Assembly: GCA_022606425.2 (NCBI GenBank)
Contig: JAHDVF020001251.1
Location: 978,501-1,042,500 of the forward strand
Direction: 5' to 3'
DNA length: 64,000 nucleotides
Source of the DNA: Lepidostoma basale
Taxonomy: Eukaryota; Arthropoda; Insecta; Trichoptera; Lepidostomatidae
In this document: positions 51,600 to 62,459 of the stretch, in pieces
How the letters are laid out: each line of letters starts with the position of its first letter
Position numbering within the stretch: the stretch's first letter is position 1
Position numbers and translations under genes: made by a program
Notes under the pieces: generated by a model
The model's database searches: none
Told to the model about the DNA's origin: nothing
The model's input: only the letters and a program-made list of their open reading frames with translations

Positions 51600-52680
51600 A
51601 AATAAGGCACAAAACTGATCACGGCAATTACATCGCTGTACACAGAAAGCACTGCTAGTGTCAGAGTAAATGGGGATCTTACAGCCTGGTTTGATATCAA
51701 TAAAGGTGTCAAACAGGGGTGTGTAATGTCTCCATGGTTGTTTAATCTATATATGGACAAGTGTATGAAAGAGCTGAAAGGGTTGGATGTAGGTGCCAAA
51801 ATGAGCGGAGTGTCAGTAAGCTGTCTCTTGTATGCGGATGACGCTGTCCTACTTGCAGACAACGAGCATGAACTACAAGTCCTGGTGAATTGTATATATG
51901 AGGTATGCATGCGAAATGATCTGATGATGAATGTTAATAAGTCCAAGGTAATGATTTTTGAAAAGGAAGAAACCATGACAGTCTGCAACATTAGCGTGAA
52001 TGGTGAAAATTGGAGCAAGTAGTTGAGTTTGTGTATTTAGGTAGTATGTTTACAAGAGATGGGAGAGTGGAGAGGGATATAGAAAGAAGGGTTGGGGCAG
52101 GCAACAAAGTGAATGGTGCACTTAAAGTTGTCATCGCAAACAAAAACCTATCCAAAAAAGCTAGAATGGCAGTGCACAATGGTGTTCTTCTACCGACCCT
52201 TATGTATGGAAGCGAAGCATGGAACTGGCAAAAGAAGGATGAAAGTAGAATAAATGCAGTAGAAATGAGATCTCTAAGACGAATGTGTGGCAAATCTGTA
52301 TATGATAGAGTGACAAATGCAAGTATAAGAAGTGAATGTGGTGCGAATGAAAGTGTTATGAACAAAATAAGGAAAGGGTCATTAAGATGGTTTGGACACA
52401 TGGAAAGAATGAGTGAAGACAGAATGGTAAAGAAGGTATATGTAAACGGCGTGAACGGAGCTAGAAATAGAGGAAGGCCGAGGAAAACGTGGCACGATCA
52501 AATCAATCAAATATTGAATGTCGGTCACGTGAGGAGTCGGAAAAATCGACGTGCGTGCATGACAAGATGTATGAATGTAGAGGAATCGAGAGACGTATGT
52601 CAGGACAGAACAGTGTGGCGTTCCATTCTTTCTGCCTACCCCTCCGGGGAGACGGCGTGATGGTAAGTTAGTTAGTTAGT
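51600..52680 (+). mobile_element. LINE-A with RT domain, one frameshift
   Basis: Second-longest [52 protein letters not shown], a -1 shift at about 52012 (NGENWSK/MEQVVEF), then 216 codons open to AYPSGETA and a (TTAG)n tail at 52665-52682. Lies between the arms 51285-51450 and 53460-53640. Confidence 0.9.
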
Positions 52681-52764
52681 TAGAACAAAATAATTCAGAA
52701 ACGTTTTCGGGTATGCACATCGTGTGCATTTTGAATCACTTGCGGATGGAATCGAAGTATTCCT

Positions 52765-52905
52765 CTCTCTAACTAACTAACTAACTAACCATCACGCCGT
52801 TTCCCCGGATGGGTAGGCAGAGGGAATAGATCGAAACTAGAACTCCATTGCGCACTGCCATCTTTGCTTCAGTCGATATATTTCTATATACTCTTTCTTG
52901 ATGAC
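52765..52905 (-). mobile_element. LINE-A scrap
   Basis: (TAAC)n tail and 3' end, then a jump to the CTCCATTGCGCACTGCCATC region; internally deleted. Confidence 0.65.
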
Positions 52906-53455
52906 ATGCGGGTTTATGCCTATTAATATTATAATATTATTACTTTATAATTTTTGTTATTGAAAAGAATTACATTGGTTTTATACTGGTTATTTTATTT
53001 ATCTTCACAAAAAAAACTGGATTCTAATGATAACAACATACGTACAGTTAATTTAATAATAATTACGTTAGTCTTCAAAGGAACACAAATTGTATACAAA
53101 CAAAAATAATAATGACGTCATGATTGTTGACCACAGGTTCCCAAACTTCTGTGGCTTAGCCCCCTTTTTAGAAAAAGATAATTACTCACCGCTTCATTTT
53201 TGATAAATAATGAAACCTATACTTTTCCAATTGTTTAATCTCCCAAGCTCCCATTCCCAATCAAATGCAAATTAATCATTTATTAATTTCTATATAAATT
53301 ATGTCTTTTCAAACGTATGTTTTTTATATAATAAATTTTAAAAAAATTATATTATCATCATGTATTATTATTGTTTAATATCATTTATTGGTTCTTACTG
53401 ATAAAAAAATCATTATTAGTGCTTATAACAAATAGCCCAGGTTAATTTATAAATT
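52906..53455. other. AT-rich, no gene seen
   Basis: Nothing recognised before the HH arm. Confidence 0.4.
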
Positions 53456-53459
53456 TGAA

Positions 53460-53640
53460 TTATTGTATCGAATTTTAAATCCCTTTTTTTATTTGTCTTT
53501 CTTTGTTTAGTTTTTATTATATTTTAACACCTGAAGATGGAGGTATCCTCCGAAACATGTCGTATTTTTAAATATTTTTTTAATAATTATTAGTTGATTA
53601 AACAAAGTTATTTTCAATTTCCTAACTATAAAAAAATCAA
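53460..53640 (+). mobile_element. right arm of HH element pair, intact CTGAAGA core
   Basis: CTGAAGA 53531-53537, stem GGAGG 53539-53543 / CCTCC 53547-53551, GAAA 53552-53555, palindrome ACATGT 53555-53560, C 53561. Confidence 0.75.
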
Positions 53641-53649
53641 TCATTCAAA

Positions 53650-54135
53650 CCAATCCGATCAGTTTATTTTTCAAAGATATTACAAACAACAATTATAGTT
53701 TAAGACATCTATTGAGAACAGGTAAAATATAATATATAATACCAGGAACGCATGAGAGATGGTTCGACATTAGGAATACAAGATACTCTCCAAAGTCAAG
53801 AGTATTTGTCTTCTGAACATACTTTCACGAATATGAAAGACGTCGATCTCCGAAGCTATCATGTTTAGCAGTTTGATTGCTCTCCCCACCAGAGGCAGGT
53901 TTGTTCTGCATGTTGGGAGATAAAACAGCCTGTGCTGACGCTGTCAAAGATAACCATCCGGAACATAAAGATGGATAGCCTCCAAGATGACAGAATTCTC
54001 AAAGAATCCCCTGATAAGTCTGAAGAAATGGGTAAGTGTGCACCCATCCCTTCTTATCTGTAAACTATTGGTCCCCGGCATGCCCAAGAGGAATGCAGTG
54101 GGATAAAGCCGCGGATTGCTACCAAACTCCCTAAT
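53650..54135 (-). mobile_element. LINE-B 3' fragment
   Basis: Plus words TTTATTTTTCAAAGATATTA, CATCTATTGAGAACAGGTAA, GAACATACTTTCACGAATAT; closest to 16295-16850. Confidence 0.8.
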
Positions 54136-54159
54136 GCCGTGAGAATGAAATGACTCATG

Positions 54160-54335
54160 AACTCATGAGAAGCGTCGGCAGGCCGCAAAAAAGGTGGGCC
54201 GACGACATTGCTTCCGTGGGGGGGGGGGAATGTGGCTGCAGCTGGCAGAAAATAGAGACGAGTGGAAAGGAAGGGAAGAGGCCCATGTCCAGCAGTGGAC
54301 CGATGAAGGCTGACGAAGAAGAAAAAGAAAATACG
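54160..54335 (+). mobile_element. LINE-D 3' end
   Basis: Reads [18 protein letters not shown] with a (G)n expansion, then KRPMSSSGP region and GAAGAAGAAA tail. Confidence 0.75.
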
Positions 54336-54750
54336 AGTATAAAAAAACGTCTGAATGAGAAACTGGTGTTTTGAGGTTGTGAATGTATATATGTATTGGT
54401 GAGATTCTTTTTTTGTTTTTTCAAATGAAGGGAATCAATAATTTCAAATTAACCGCCCTACCTTCGGGTTATTTTCCGAGAAACTTGCAAAAAAAGGCAG
54501 GTTTATTATTAATTAAATTTAATTATATATTAATTTAATTTTTTTAAATTACGAAACGTCAAATACTCGGCCGCACACTTGGCCTGCCCCTTGTAAAATT
54601 ATCATATTTATGAAGACTTGTGCTCGAGTGTTGTTGGCACACGCGCGTATCACTAAGAGTTTGTACATTTTAGGTACATTACTTTTTCTCAAGCGCGTAC
54701 GTGATACGGGATAGCGCAGAATGGTACAGTCACTGTGAACGTATCACTAA
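54336..54750. other. no gene seen
   Basis: AT-rich first half, mixed second half; nothing recognised. Confidence 0.4.
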
Positions 54751-54754
54751 CTAA

Positions 54755-55397
54755 CTACTAACTTACCATCACGCCGTCTCCCCGGAGGGGTAGGCAGAGA
54801 GAATGGAACGCCACACTGTTCTGTCCTGACATACGCCTCTCGCTTCCTCTACATTCATACATCTTGTCATGCACGCACGTCGATTTTTCCGACTCCTCAC
54901 GTGACCGACATTCAATATTTGATTGATTTGATCGTGCCACGTTTTCCTCGGCCTTCCTCTATTTCTAGCTCCGTTCACGCCGTTTACATATACCTTCTTT
55001 ACCATTCTGTCTTCACTCATTCTTTCCATGTGTCCAAACCATCTTAATGACCCTTTCCTTATTTTGTTCATAACACTTTCATTCGCACCACATTCACTTC
55101 TTATACTTGCATTTGTCACTCTATCATAAACAGATTTGCCACACATTCGTCTTAGAGATCTCATTTCTACTGCATTTATTCTACTTTCATCCTTCTTTTG
55201 CCAGTTCCATGCTTCACTTTCATACATAAGGGTCGGCACAAGAACACCATTGTGCACTGCCATCTTAGCTTTTTTGGATAGGCTTTTGTTTGCGATGACA
55301 ACTTTAAGTGCACCATTTATTCTGTTGCCTGCCCCAACCCTTCTTTGGGGCAGGCAACAGAATAAATGGTGCACTTAAAGTTGTCATCGCAAACAAT
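54755..55397 (-). mobile_element. LINE-A 3' fragment ending in a snap-back inversion
   Basis: Minus open frame [78 protein letters not shown]. At 55347 it turns back on itself: 55348-55397 is the inverted complement of 55297-55346. Confidence 0.9.
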
Positions 55398-55794
55398 TTC
55401 CTAGGTATATTACTATGTAATTCCACAGAGTTAATGCCTTAGCGTTCAATAAATTCAAGAGTATTTATCTTCTGAACGCACTTCCCTAATATATTATTCG
55501 TTTGGCTTAGTTTGGTAATCAGTGGTTCATACCATTAGCAGCGGGCGTGATTTTTTTATTTCGTTGTTATTTGTAAAGATTAGGAAAAACCTATAATGTA
55601 GTTTTGGTAGTGTTTTAATTTGCGCGAGTCACGCGTTTTACCACGCTCCACCATACCACGCCAGCTGACCTACGGCCTTAAACATATTTAATGGGTGCGA
55701 TCTTTGAAAAATAATTATAAAAATTTTAAAAAAAAAATATGATAACATATTTACAACAGACACTGTAATGTTAATAATAATAATAATAATATGC

Positions 55795-56365
55795 TAACCA
55801 TCACGCCATTTCCCCGAAGGGGTAGGCAGAGAGGATGGATCGCCACACTGGCCTATCCTGGGACACCTCTCGGGCTTCCTCCACATTCATACATCGCACC
55901 ATGCACGCACGTCGATTATTCCGACTTCGAATTTGGCCGCTTTTTAGTAATTGGTTAATTTGGTCATGCCATGTTTTCCTCGGTCGTCCTCGGCTTCTTT
56001 TCCCACTCACACTGCTTGTGTACAACTTTTTAACCATTCTACTCTCATCCATTCGTTCCATATGTCCGAACCATCTCAGGGATCCTTTCTTAATTTTATT
56101 CATGATGCAGTCATCTGTCTTACATTTCTTTCTTATTTCATCGTTCGGTATTCTATCATACAACGTTTTCCCGCACATTCTTCTTAGTGATCTCATTTCT
56201 ACGGCGTTTATCCTGCTTTCATCCCTCTTTTGCCAGCTCCAAGCTTCACTTCCATACATGAGGGTTGGCACCAGAACTCCATTGTGTACTGCCATCTTTG
56301 CTTCTGTGGATATATTTCTATTTGCAGTAATGACATTGAGTGCGCCATTTATTTTATTAAAAACG
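55795..56365 (-). mobile_element. LINE-A second subfamily, open frame
   Basis: Minus reads [88 protein letters not shown]. 164 codons open. Ends at a GTTAGTTAGTTA run (56395-56407). Confidence 0.9.
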
Positions 56366-56545
56366 GCGCTTCAAAAGCTAGCATATTATAACTAGTTAGT
56401 TAGTTAGTTATAATATGCTAGCTTTTGAAGCGCCGTTTTTTGTGATGTAATCACCTCAAGGGCGCATTAAGACGTGTTTTAAATCTAAATGTGAGCGCTG
56501 CATCTGATTGATATTCGCGATCGATTAGAAAGTATCTTCTTCTTT
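56366..56545 (-). mobile_element. LINE-G 3' untranslated piece, inverted pair
   Basis: GCTAGCATATTATAACTAGT (56380) and GTTATAATATGCTAGC (56404) form a palindrome; then GTGATGTAATCACCTCAAGG as in 37155. Confidence 0.65.
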
Positions 56546-57650
56546 CTGTGTCCTGTCAGGTCTCCCTAACGTTGACTATCACCACATAGTAATGACCAGT
56601 GGCGTGCCTAGAGTCAACCAGTAAGGCAAGCCCGTCCGACTTTTTTGTGTTATAATATTAATAGAGGGTCACAAAAATATATTTTTCCGGATTAAAAGAG
56701 TTTTATCCTTCTAAATGAATGTGAATTTATTGATTTTAAATACAATTTTCTGTGTCATCAAACTCATGTTATTGTATAATATAATAATGAATTTAATAAG
56801 CAATTAGCTGTAAATATACAATAATAATAAACTTGTTAATACCGATGCACGAATTATAAATAAATGTTTGTAAAAAAAACAGAATCTTTCTTTTCATAAC
56901 ATTTCTGCAGATAACGCAAATGACAGATAACATTCTGACAATAGAAATGAAGTACGTGACACATCGAATAGTAACGTACTTCAGAGTGATAAAGCCTGGC
57001 TTCAAATTCATACAAAAAATGTAAATATCTCCTGGTATATATGATTACAAGCCAAAAATACATAAGTGCGACGAAGACCCTTTTACAGTTTGAAAGCCCA
57101 ATATGAAGCCCATCGAAAACATGAAACAAAACATGTGGACGTAGGCGATTTCGCGGGCATCTCACCTACGGTACGTATGAGTGAAATAAAATACGGCGCG
57201 TATGAGTGGAACAAAACATACACGTAGGTCATTTCTGCGAATTAATTCAAAATTTTATTTTATTCGTAGACGGCTCAAACGCACAAAAAAACATCGTTTT
57301 ATTATAGATTTTTTAAGGCGAGCCCGGCTTTTCGGCTTGTATGGAAGTACTACTGGTGATGACCTGGGGAAAAATATCCAGAGTGGTATCCCCTTGTCTT
57401 CTCTGGAGGATTTTCTGTCGGAGTTACCTTCCCTTAGCTGGGTGTATCCAGTTTTATGGCGCTGGAAGCTAGCCATTCGTCCTCTCTCTATCTGTTATGG
57501 CACTAAGTAATATGTGCTACATTGCCCGGGGTTCGCGGGGTCTTTAAAAAGGTGGACGCTAGAGAGTTGGACTTGATAGTAGTGTTGCTGTTGTAAATGC
57601 AACATGGCGCCTTACGACATTTTGTAGAGGCATACTTTCCAGTAAAACAT
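56546..57650. other. no supported gene
   Basis: An open frame at 57202-57510 (plus) starts after a TTTTATTCGTAG-like acceptor near 57268 but resembles nothing I know. The rest is AT-rich. Confidence 0.35.
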
Positions 57651-58015
57651 ACCCCCAGGTTTAAAATTGGGTATGAAATATGAAAAATATGGGTTTTCAG
57701 CTTAGATCTGAAGTCTGTCGGATCATTTAGGCATCTGAGGTGTGAAGGAAGATTGTTCCAAGCTGATGGACGGCTACCGCAAACGCTCAATCCCCGAAAT
57801 TTGTACTGGGGCAACGCTTCGGCTCAACTAATATTGCCGAGGAGTTCGCCGAGCGAAGTGTGGATTTCCTTGTATTTAGGCTGTCCGTTATACAGAGTTC
57901 GGATATACAATTTAGAGCCATTCCATGTAGCGCTTTGAAGACTGTCCAGCAGAGTTTATACTGGATTCTTTCTGGACTCTTAAGGCAGTGAAGTTCTTTG
58001 AGATGTTGTGTTAAA
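57590..58015 (-). mobile_element. LINE-G 3' fragment
   Basis: Minus reads [22 protein letters not shown], [40 protein letters not shown]. Interrupted at 58016 by a MITE. Confidence 0.75.
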
Positions 58016-58292
58016 GCCGTGCCACACTGTTTTAAACAAGCTCTCCACATCGGTCTCCACCGGCGGTTTAAAACTGTGTAGACACTTGTTTGAAACCAAA
58101 ATTCGTTTGACCTTCAACAAACTTTGTGGGCGGACGCGCATAGTATGCGTGTGGATCCACCGTTTAAACACGCATTCCACATGTGGAGAGCTTGTTTACA
58201 ACAGTATGTGGACGCTACACCAACCGTGGTCTCCACAGCTCTCCACCAAGGTCACCCCTGTGGAGAGCTTGTTTCAAACAGTGTGGCACGGC
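58016..58292. mobile_element. 277-bp MITE with ~33-bp inverted repeats
   Basis: GCCGTGCCACACTGTTTTAA at 58016 mirrored by the block ending GTGTGGCACGGC at 58292. CTCTCCAC words recur inside, some inverted. No ORF, target duplication unclear. Confidence 0.85.
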
Positions 58293-58440
58293 CTTTATAT
58301 GGGACTTTTTGGGAATGCCTTTAATGAGTCTTGCACGCAGATTGAAGTTTGTTTAATTGTTGTTTTGGAATGTTTGCATAAATTCCATTACAATAGTCAA
58401 GTCGTGACAGAACGAAGGAAATAATGGTTGAATGTAAGAA
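58293..58440 (-). mobile_element. LINE-G continuation
   Basis: Short piece (AATTCCATTACAATAGTCAA, CGTGACAGAACGAAGGAA) consistent with the upstream part of a CR1-like element; tentative. Confidence 0.4.
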
Positions 58441-58571
58441 CAAAGGAAATGATGGAAACACACAATGTTCTATGATGGTTCAGAAATGATATCTCTACAT
58501 GAGGGAGTTTTGTACAGTTTATTCATTTCACGGAGATTATTTGCAATTGTGTTAGTAACTAATTTACTAAT

Positions 58572-59861
58572 TTAGGTCCTTACATATGAAATTGGCGTTA
58601 TGTATGGGAGGAACATAAAGTTGATTTTTTTTTAATATAATATATTTATTTAATCAAAGTATGTACCATTGCTATCTATGCACTTTTGCCATCTCATGGG
58701 TAGTTCATCGATCCCTTTACTAAAAAAAATATTCGGACGGGAATCAATAAAATCTTTGAAGTCGGTTTGGACTGCCCCATCGGAGTTGAATTTTTTCCCT
58801 TGCAAGAAGTTATCCAAATTTGGAAAAAAATAGTAATCTGTTGGGACAAGGTCCGGAGAGTACGGTGGATGTCTTAGACATTCCAATTGAAGCTCTTCTA
58901 ATTTGGTAGCCGTCTGTTGTGCAGTGTGTGGTCTAGCGTTATCGTGAAGCAGCAGTGGCCTAGAGCGATTAACCAGCCTCGGTTGTTTAGCAGCTAGCTT
59001 TTCCATCACGGTTTGCAGTTGCTGACAATAGACATCTGCCGTAATCGTCTGGCCAGATTTAAGAAAACTGTAGTGAACGACACCAGCACTAGTCCACCAA
59101 ACGCTCACAAGTAACTTTTTTTGAGTCAATTTGCGCTTGGGGCATGGTTTGGCTGGTTCGGCAGGGTTCAGCCATTGCGATGAGCGCTCCCGATTATCAT
59201 ACAGGATCCACTTTTCATCACAGGTAATGAGTCGATTCAAAATCCCTTCATTAATGTGCCGGTTGAGTAATGCAACGCAGTAGTCAACGCGCGTTTGTTG
59301 ATTTGCTTCACTCAATTCGTGAGGTACCCACCTTTCTAGCTTTTTCACCTTCCCAATTTGCTTCAAGTGGATTAAAACAGTTTTATCACTAACACCGCAG
59401 CCTGCAGCTAACTCGGACGTGGTTTGCGATGGATCCGCTTCCACAATAGCCTTCAATTCTTCATTATCAACATTGGTCTCCGGCCGTCCACGGGGCTTGT
59501 TCTGCAGGTCAAAATATCCAGAACGAAAACGTTGGAACCAAAAACGCACTGTGTTTTCTTTTGCGGCACCGTCGCCATACACATCATTAATCCTTCGAGC
59601 CGTTTCTGCAGCACTGGTGCCACGGTGGAACTCGTACTCGTAAATAACGCGATATTTCAAGTTTTCCATTTTGTAAACTGAGTGACGCAAAGAAAACAAA
59701 CAATTGAGGAAAAAACAAATGAATTATAATTTTCGAAACACAAATACTTGAAATTTAAATAGCTGTATAAATTTGAATTTGGAATTCCTAACCAAAGAAA
59801 AGATATTTGAGATCAAAGTTGCCAGTACGGCAAAACGCCAATTTCATATGTAAGGACCTAA
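58572..59861 (-). mobile_element. full-length mariner element
   Basis: 1290 bp. Inverted ends TTAGGTCCTTACATATGAAA at 58572 and mirrored at 59861, TA directly after the right end (59862-59863). The left flank has TA two bases away. Contains an uninterrupted transposase frame (58650-59669). Confidence 0.95.
58650..59669 (-). CDS. mariner transposase, apparently intact
   Basis: Cut-and-paste transposase of the Tc1/mariner superfamily. 339 codons from MENLKYRVIYEY; an in-frame ATG 30 bases upstream (MFSLRHSVYK...) exists, but the family usually starts near MENL. Seen in order: N-terminal helix-turn-helix pair (GTSAAETARRINDVYG; TVRFWFQRFRSG; GRPET), WVPHEL linker motif, TCDEKW (first catalytic Asp), HDNARPH (second), YSPDLVPTDYYFF (third) with exactly 34 residues between the last two, the mariner signature. 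No stop or frameshift. The length is right (family about 340-350). Codon use and GC content are higher than the flanks, in line with recent arrival. Whether it is active cannot be told from sequence. Confidence 0.95.
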   Translation of the reverse strand: MENLKYRVIYEYEFHRGTSAAETARRINDVYGDGAAKENTVRFWFQRFRSGYFDLQNKPRGRPETNVDNEELKAIVEADPSQTTSELAAGCGVSDKTVLIHLKQIGKVKKLERWVPHELSEANQQTRVDYCVALLNRHINEGILNRLITCDEKWILYDNRERSSQWLNPAEPAKPCPKRKLTQKKLLVSVWWTSAGVVHYSFLKSGQTITADVYCQQLQTVMEKLAAKQPRLVNRSRPLLLHDNARPHTAQQTATKLEELQLECLRHPPYSPDLVPTDYYFFPNLDNFLQGKKFNSDGAVQTDFKDFIDSRPNIFFSKGIDELPMRWQKCIDSNGTYFD

Positions 59862-59863
59862 TA

Positions 59864-60080
59864 GTATACTTTTTTCATTTAAAAATCATCGTTAAAAATG
59901 TTTTCTTTGATTCCAGATATCGTTCCTCTAGATCTAAGATTACAGATTCCATTCATCTTCATTCAGCATTCATCTAGACTCCTTCACATTGTATTGAATA
60001 TACCACCAAATAGATTGATCAACTTCATAGGAGGACATTCTCTCTTGAGAAACATGCCACAAGGCCTAGATTAAGAAGAA
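59864..60080. other. no gene seen
   Basis: Ends in AAGAAGAAGAAGACG, possibly a short LINE tail. Confidence 0.35.
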
Positions 60081-60081
60081 G

Positions 60082-60690
60082 AAGACGAATCAAATAAAAT
60101 CAGTCTATTATCTCAACAGACATTACAAACAATATTAATGTTTAAGACATCTATTGAGTACAGGTAAAATATATTATTATTAATTTGTTGAATCGCTCCT
60201 TTCATCATTACAGCGCGAGCCAAATCCATGTAAACGATATTATAACTATCTTAGTGATCCTTGTGAGATGTGATAAATATCTAATCTATCGCCATTTTAT
60301 TGTCAAGTGAATTCTGTACCAGACCAAAGACAGTATGACAATCACACTGCCGTCGCCGGGAATCGAACCCGGAATCTTCGGGGTGGCAGTCAATGCACTT
60401 ACCACTCGACCACGAAGGTCAATACAATACCAACCAGGGAATATATACAATACAATACCAGGAACGCATGAGAGATGTTTCGACATTAGGAAGGCAAAAT
60501 ACTATCTAAAGTCAAAAATATTTGTCTTCTGAATGTACTTTCACTAATATGAAAGACATCGATCTCCGAGGAGACCACGTTCAGCAGACTTATTGCTCTT
60601 GACCAGAGGCAGGTTGGTTCTGGCGGCCGGTAGGTAAAACAATATATGCTGTCGCTGATGGAGATATCTATCAGGGACAAAAAGACCAGG
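60082..60690 (-). mobile_element. LINE-B 3' end interrupted by SINE-2
   Basis: 60082-60180 and 60440-60690; minus second part ends FRRQIFLTLDSILPS. Confidence 0.7.
60265..60422 (-). mobile_element. SINE-2, best-preserved copy (intact A and B boxes)
   Basis: On minus: A box TGGTCGAGTGG (60412-60402), B box GGTTCGATTCC (60369-60359), then GTGTGATTGTCATACTGTC and an end ATAAAATGGCGATAGATTAG. Head resembles a tRNA gene up to the GCCGGGAA stem but continues into the SINE body. Confidence 0.88.
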
Positions 60691-61175
60691 AAGAATCGAA
60701 TTATATAGACCTAAAACTGAGAATACTCCTCATCAAGATCTATGTATGGAGAATCTTGATGTACGGCTGCGAGACATGGTGCCTATCCGAAAGAGATAAA
60801 CGGAGACTAGAGGCTTTTGAGATGTGGTCCTATAGAAGACTATTAGGAATTTCCTGGAGAGAACACATTACAAATGAGGAGGTTCTCCAAAGAATCGAAG
60901 GAGGAAGGCACCTGCTCAGGACCTTGTCCGAAAGGCGTGCAAGATGGATCGGCCATGTAATACGTCAAGAAGGTCTCTTGCATGCCATAATGGAGGGTAT
61001 GATTGAGGGGACAAACTCTAGGGGACGCCCACGCCGAGAGTACCTGGAGGACCTGTTGGTGGACGTGCGCTGCTCATCATATGCAGATTTCAAAAGAGCC
61101 GCAAAAGACAGGGAAGAATGGAAGAGAAGAATAGAGGAAATTGATGCAAACCAATCCCAGGATTGAAACCAAAGA
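60691..61175 (+). mobile_element. LINE-F 3' fragment, open frame
   Basis: [60 protein letters not shown], [38 protein letters not shown]-stop. 136 codons. Confidence 0.88.
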
Positions 61176-61239
61176 GAGAGAATGTAAAGAAATGGGTTAT
61201 GAGATGTCCATCTCTTCGAAGCTGCAGAGAATTGGTCCC

Positions 61240-61485
61240 CAGTATTCAAACGCGTATGCATTGTGAATTCTTGCCGAATTAGCGTAAAGTCAATAAGGTA
61301 TATTATTCTTAAGTTTTACGACGATTGTGTGAGAATTTCTGCTATAAGTTGCCAAAATTATGAGGCAAACACTCTTGGATTTTGCCTCACAATAATGCAT
61401 TGCACGCTACACTGCTTATTTGTACATTTTAGTCACAGTGTGAATGCAGAGGAATCTAAAGGATATCTAATATAAATGAAAACGG
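61240..61485. other. no gene seen
   Basis: Nothing recognised. Confidence 0.35.
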
Positions 61486-61489
61486 TAGA

Positions 61490-61980
61490 TTATGACAGTG
61501 CATAATGACGTTCTAATGTCAACCCTAATGTATGGAAGTGAAGCTCGGACCTGGCAAAAGAAGAATGAAAATAGGATAAATGCCGTAGAAATGAGATGAC
61601 TACAAAAAATGTCTGGGAAAATTATATATGATAGAATACCGAATAACGAAATAAGGTAGAAATGTAAGGCAGATGATTGCATAGTAATTAAGATTAAAAA
61701 AGGATCCATGATGGTGTGGACATATGGAACAAATGGATGAGAGAAGAATGGTTAAAAGATTATATCATGCAGCGTGAGTGGAATGAGAAGCCATCAATGA
61801 CCGAGGAAAGCATGCCATGACCAAATTAATCAATTATTAAAAGACGGCTACAAGTGGGAGAAATTGATGAGTATGTATGAATGTAGAGGAATCTCAAGAG
61901 GTATATCAAGACAGAGCAGTATGGCGATCCATCATCTCTGACTACCCTTAAGGGGAAACAGCGAAATGGTTAGTTAGTAT
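61490..61980 (+). mobile_element. LINE-A second subfamily, degraded
   Basis: [20 protein letters not shown], then stops and shifts through IPNNEIR-KCKADDCI and the CMNVEESQEVYQDRAVWRSI region to a GTTAGTTAG end. Confidence 0.75.
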
Positions 61981-61994
61981 GAAAAAGTATGTCT

Positions 61995-62065
61995 TCTAAG
62001 GTCCCGGGACCTTCGGTGTGGCAGTCATAGCTCTTACCACTCTGCCACAAAGCTCGTCAATTAAA
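61995..62065 (-). mobile_element. SINE-2 head
   Basis: CCTTCGGTGTGGCAGTCATA and CTTACCACTCTGCCACAAAG; B box degraded. Confidence 0.55.
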
Positions 62066-62074
62066 TCATCCTTT

Positions 62075-62395
62075 AGCAATATGAAACATAATAAAATATA
62101 ACAAAACTTCTAGACAACAAATGTTTGTATTTTTATAAAATATTTAATATATTTTAATTTGTTTAAGTATGTGAACGACGTTAACATAACTAGAGAAAGA
62201 GGAAGACTAAGGAAAATGTGGCATAATGAAATATTAAATGTCGGCCACATGAGGAGTCGGAGAAATTGACATGCGTGCATGACACGATGTATGAATGTTG
62301 AGAAAGTGAGAGAAATATGTCAGGAAAGAACAGTGTGGTGATCCATTATTTCTGCCTACCCCTTCGGAAAGATGGTATGATAGGTAGTTAATTAA
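62075..62395 (+). mobile_element. HH arm scrap plus LINE-A 3' end
   Basis: 62090-62165 matches an HH arm (ACAAAACTTCTAGACAACAA). 62170-62395 is LINE-A (VNDVN, HNEILNVGHMRSRRN) with a TAGTTAATTAATTAG tail. Confidence 0.65.
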
Positions 62396-62459
62396 TTAGT
62401 TATATGAAGATTTGAATAAATATATATTATATAAATATATGAATCTAGAGTATAATTAA

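Noticed and set aside
57202..57510. 102-codon open frame starting MSGTKHTRRSF
   Set aside because: No family recognised, no supporting splice context that links to another exon; likely chance.
60359..60422. A true tRNA gene on the minus strand
   Set aside because: A and B boxes are intact but the sequence runs on into a body repeated at 19380 and 664, so it is a tRNA-derived SINE.
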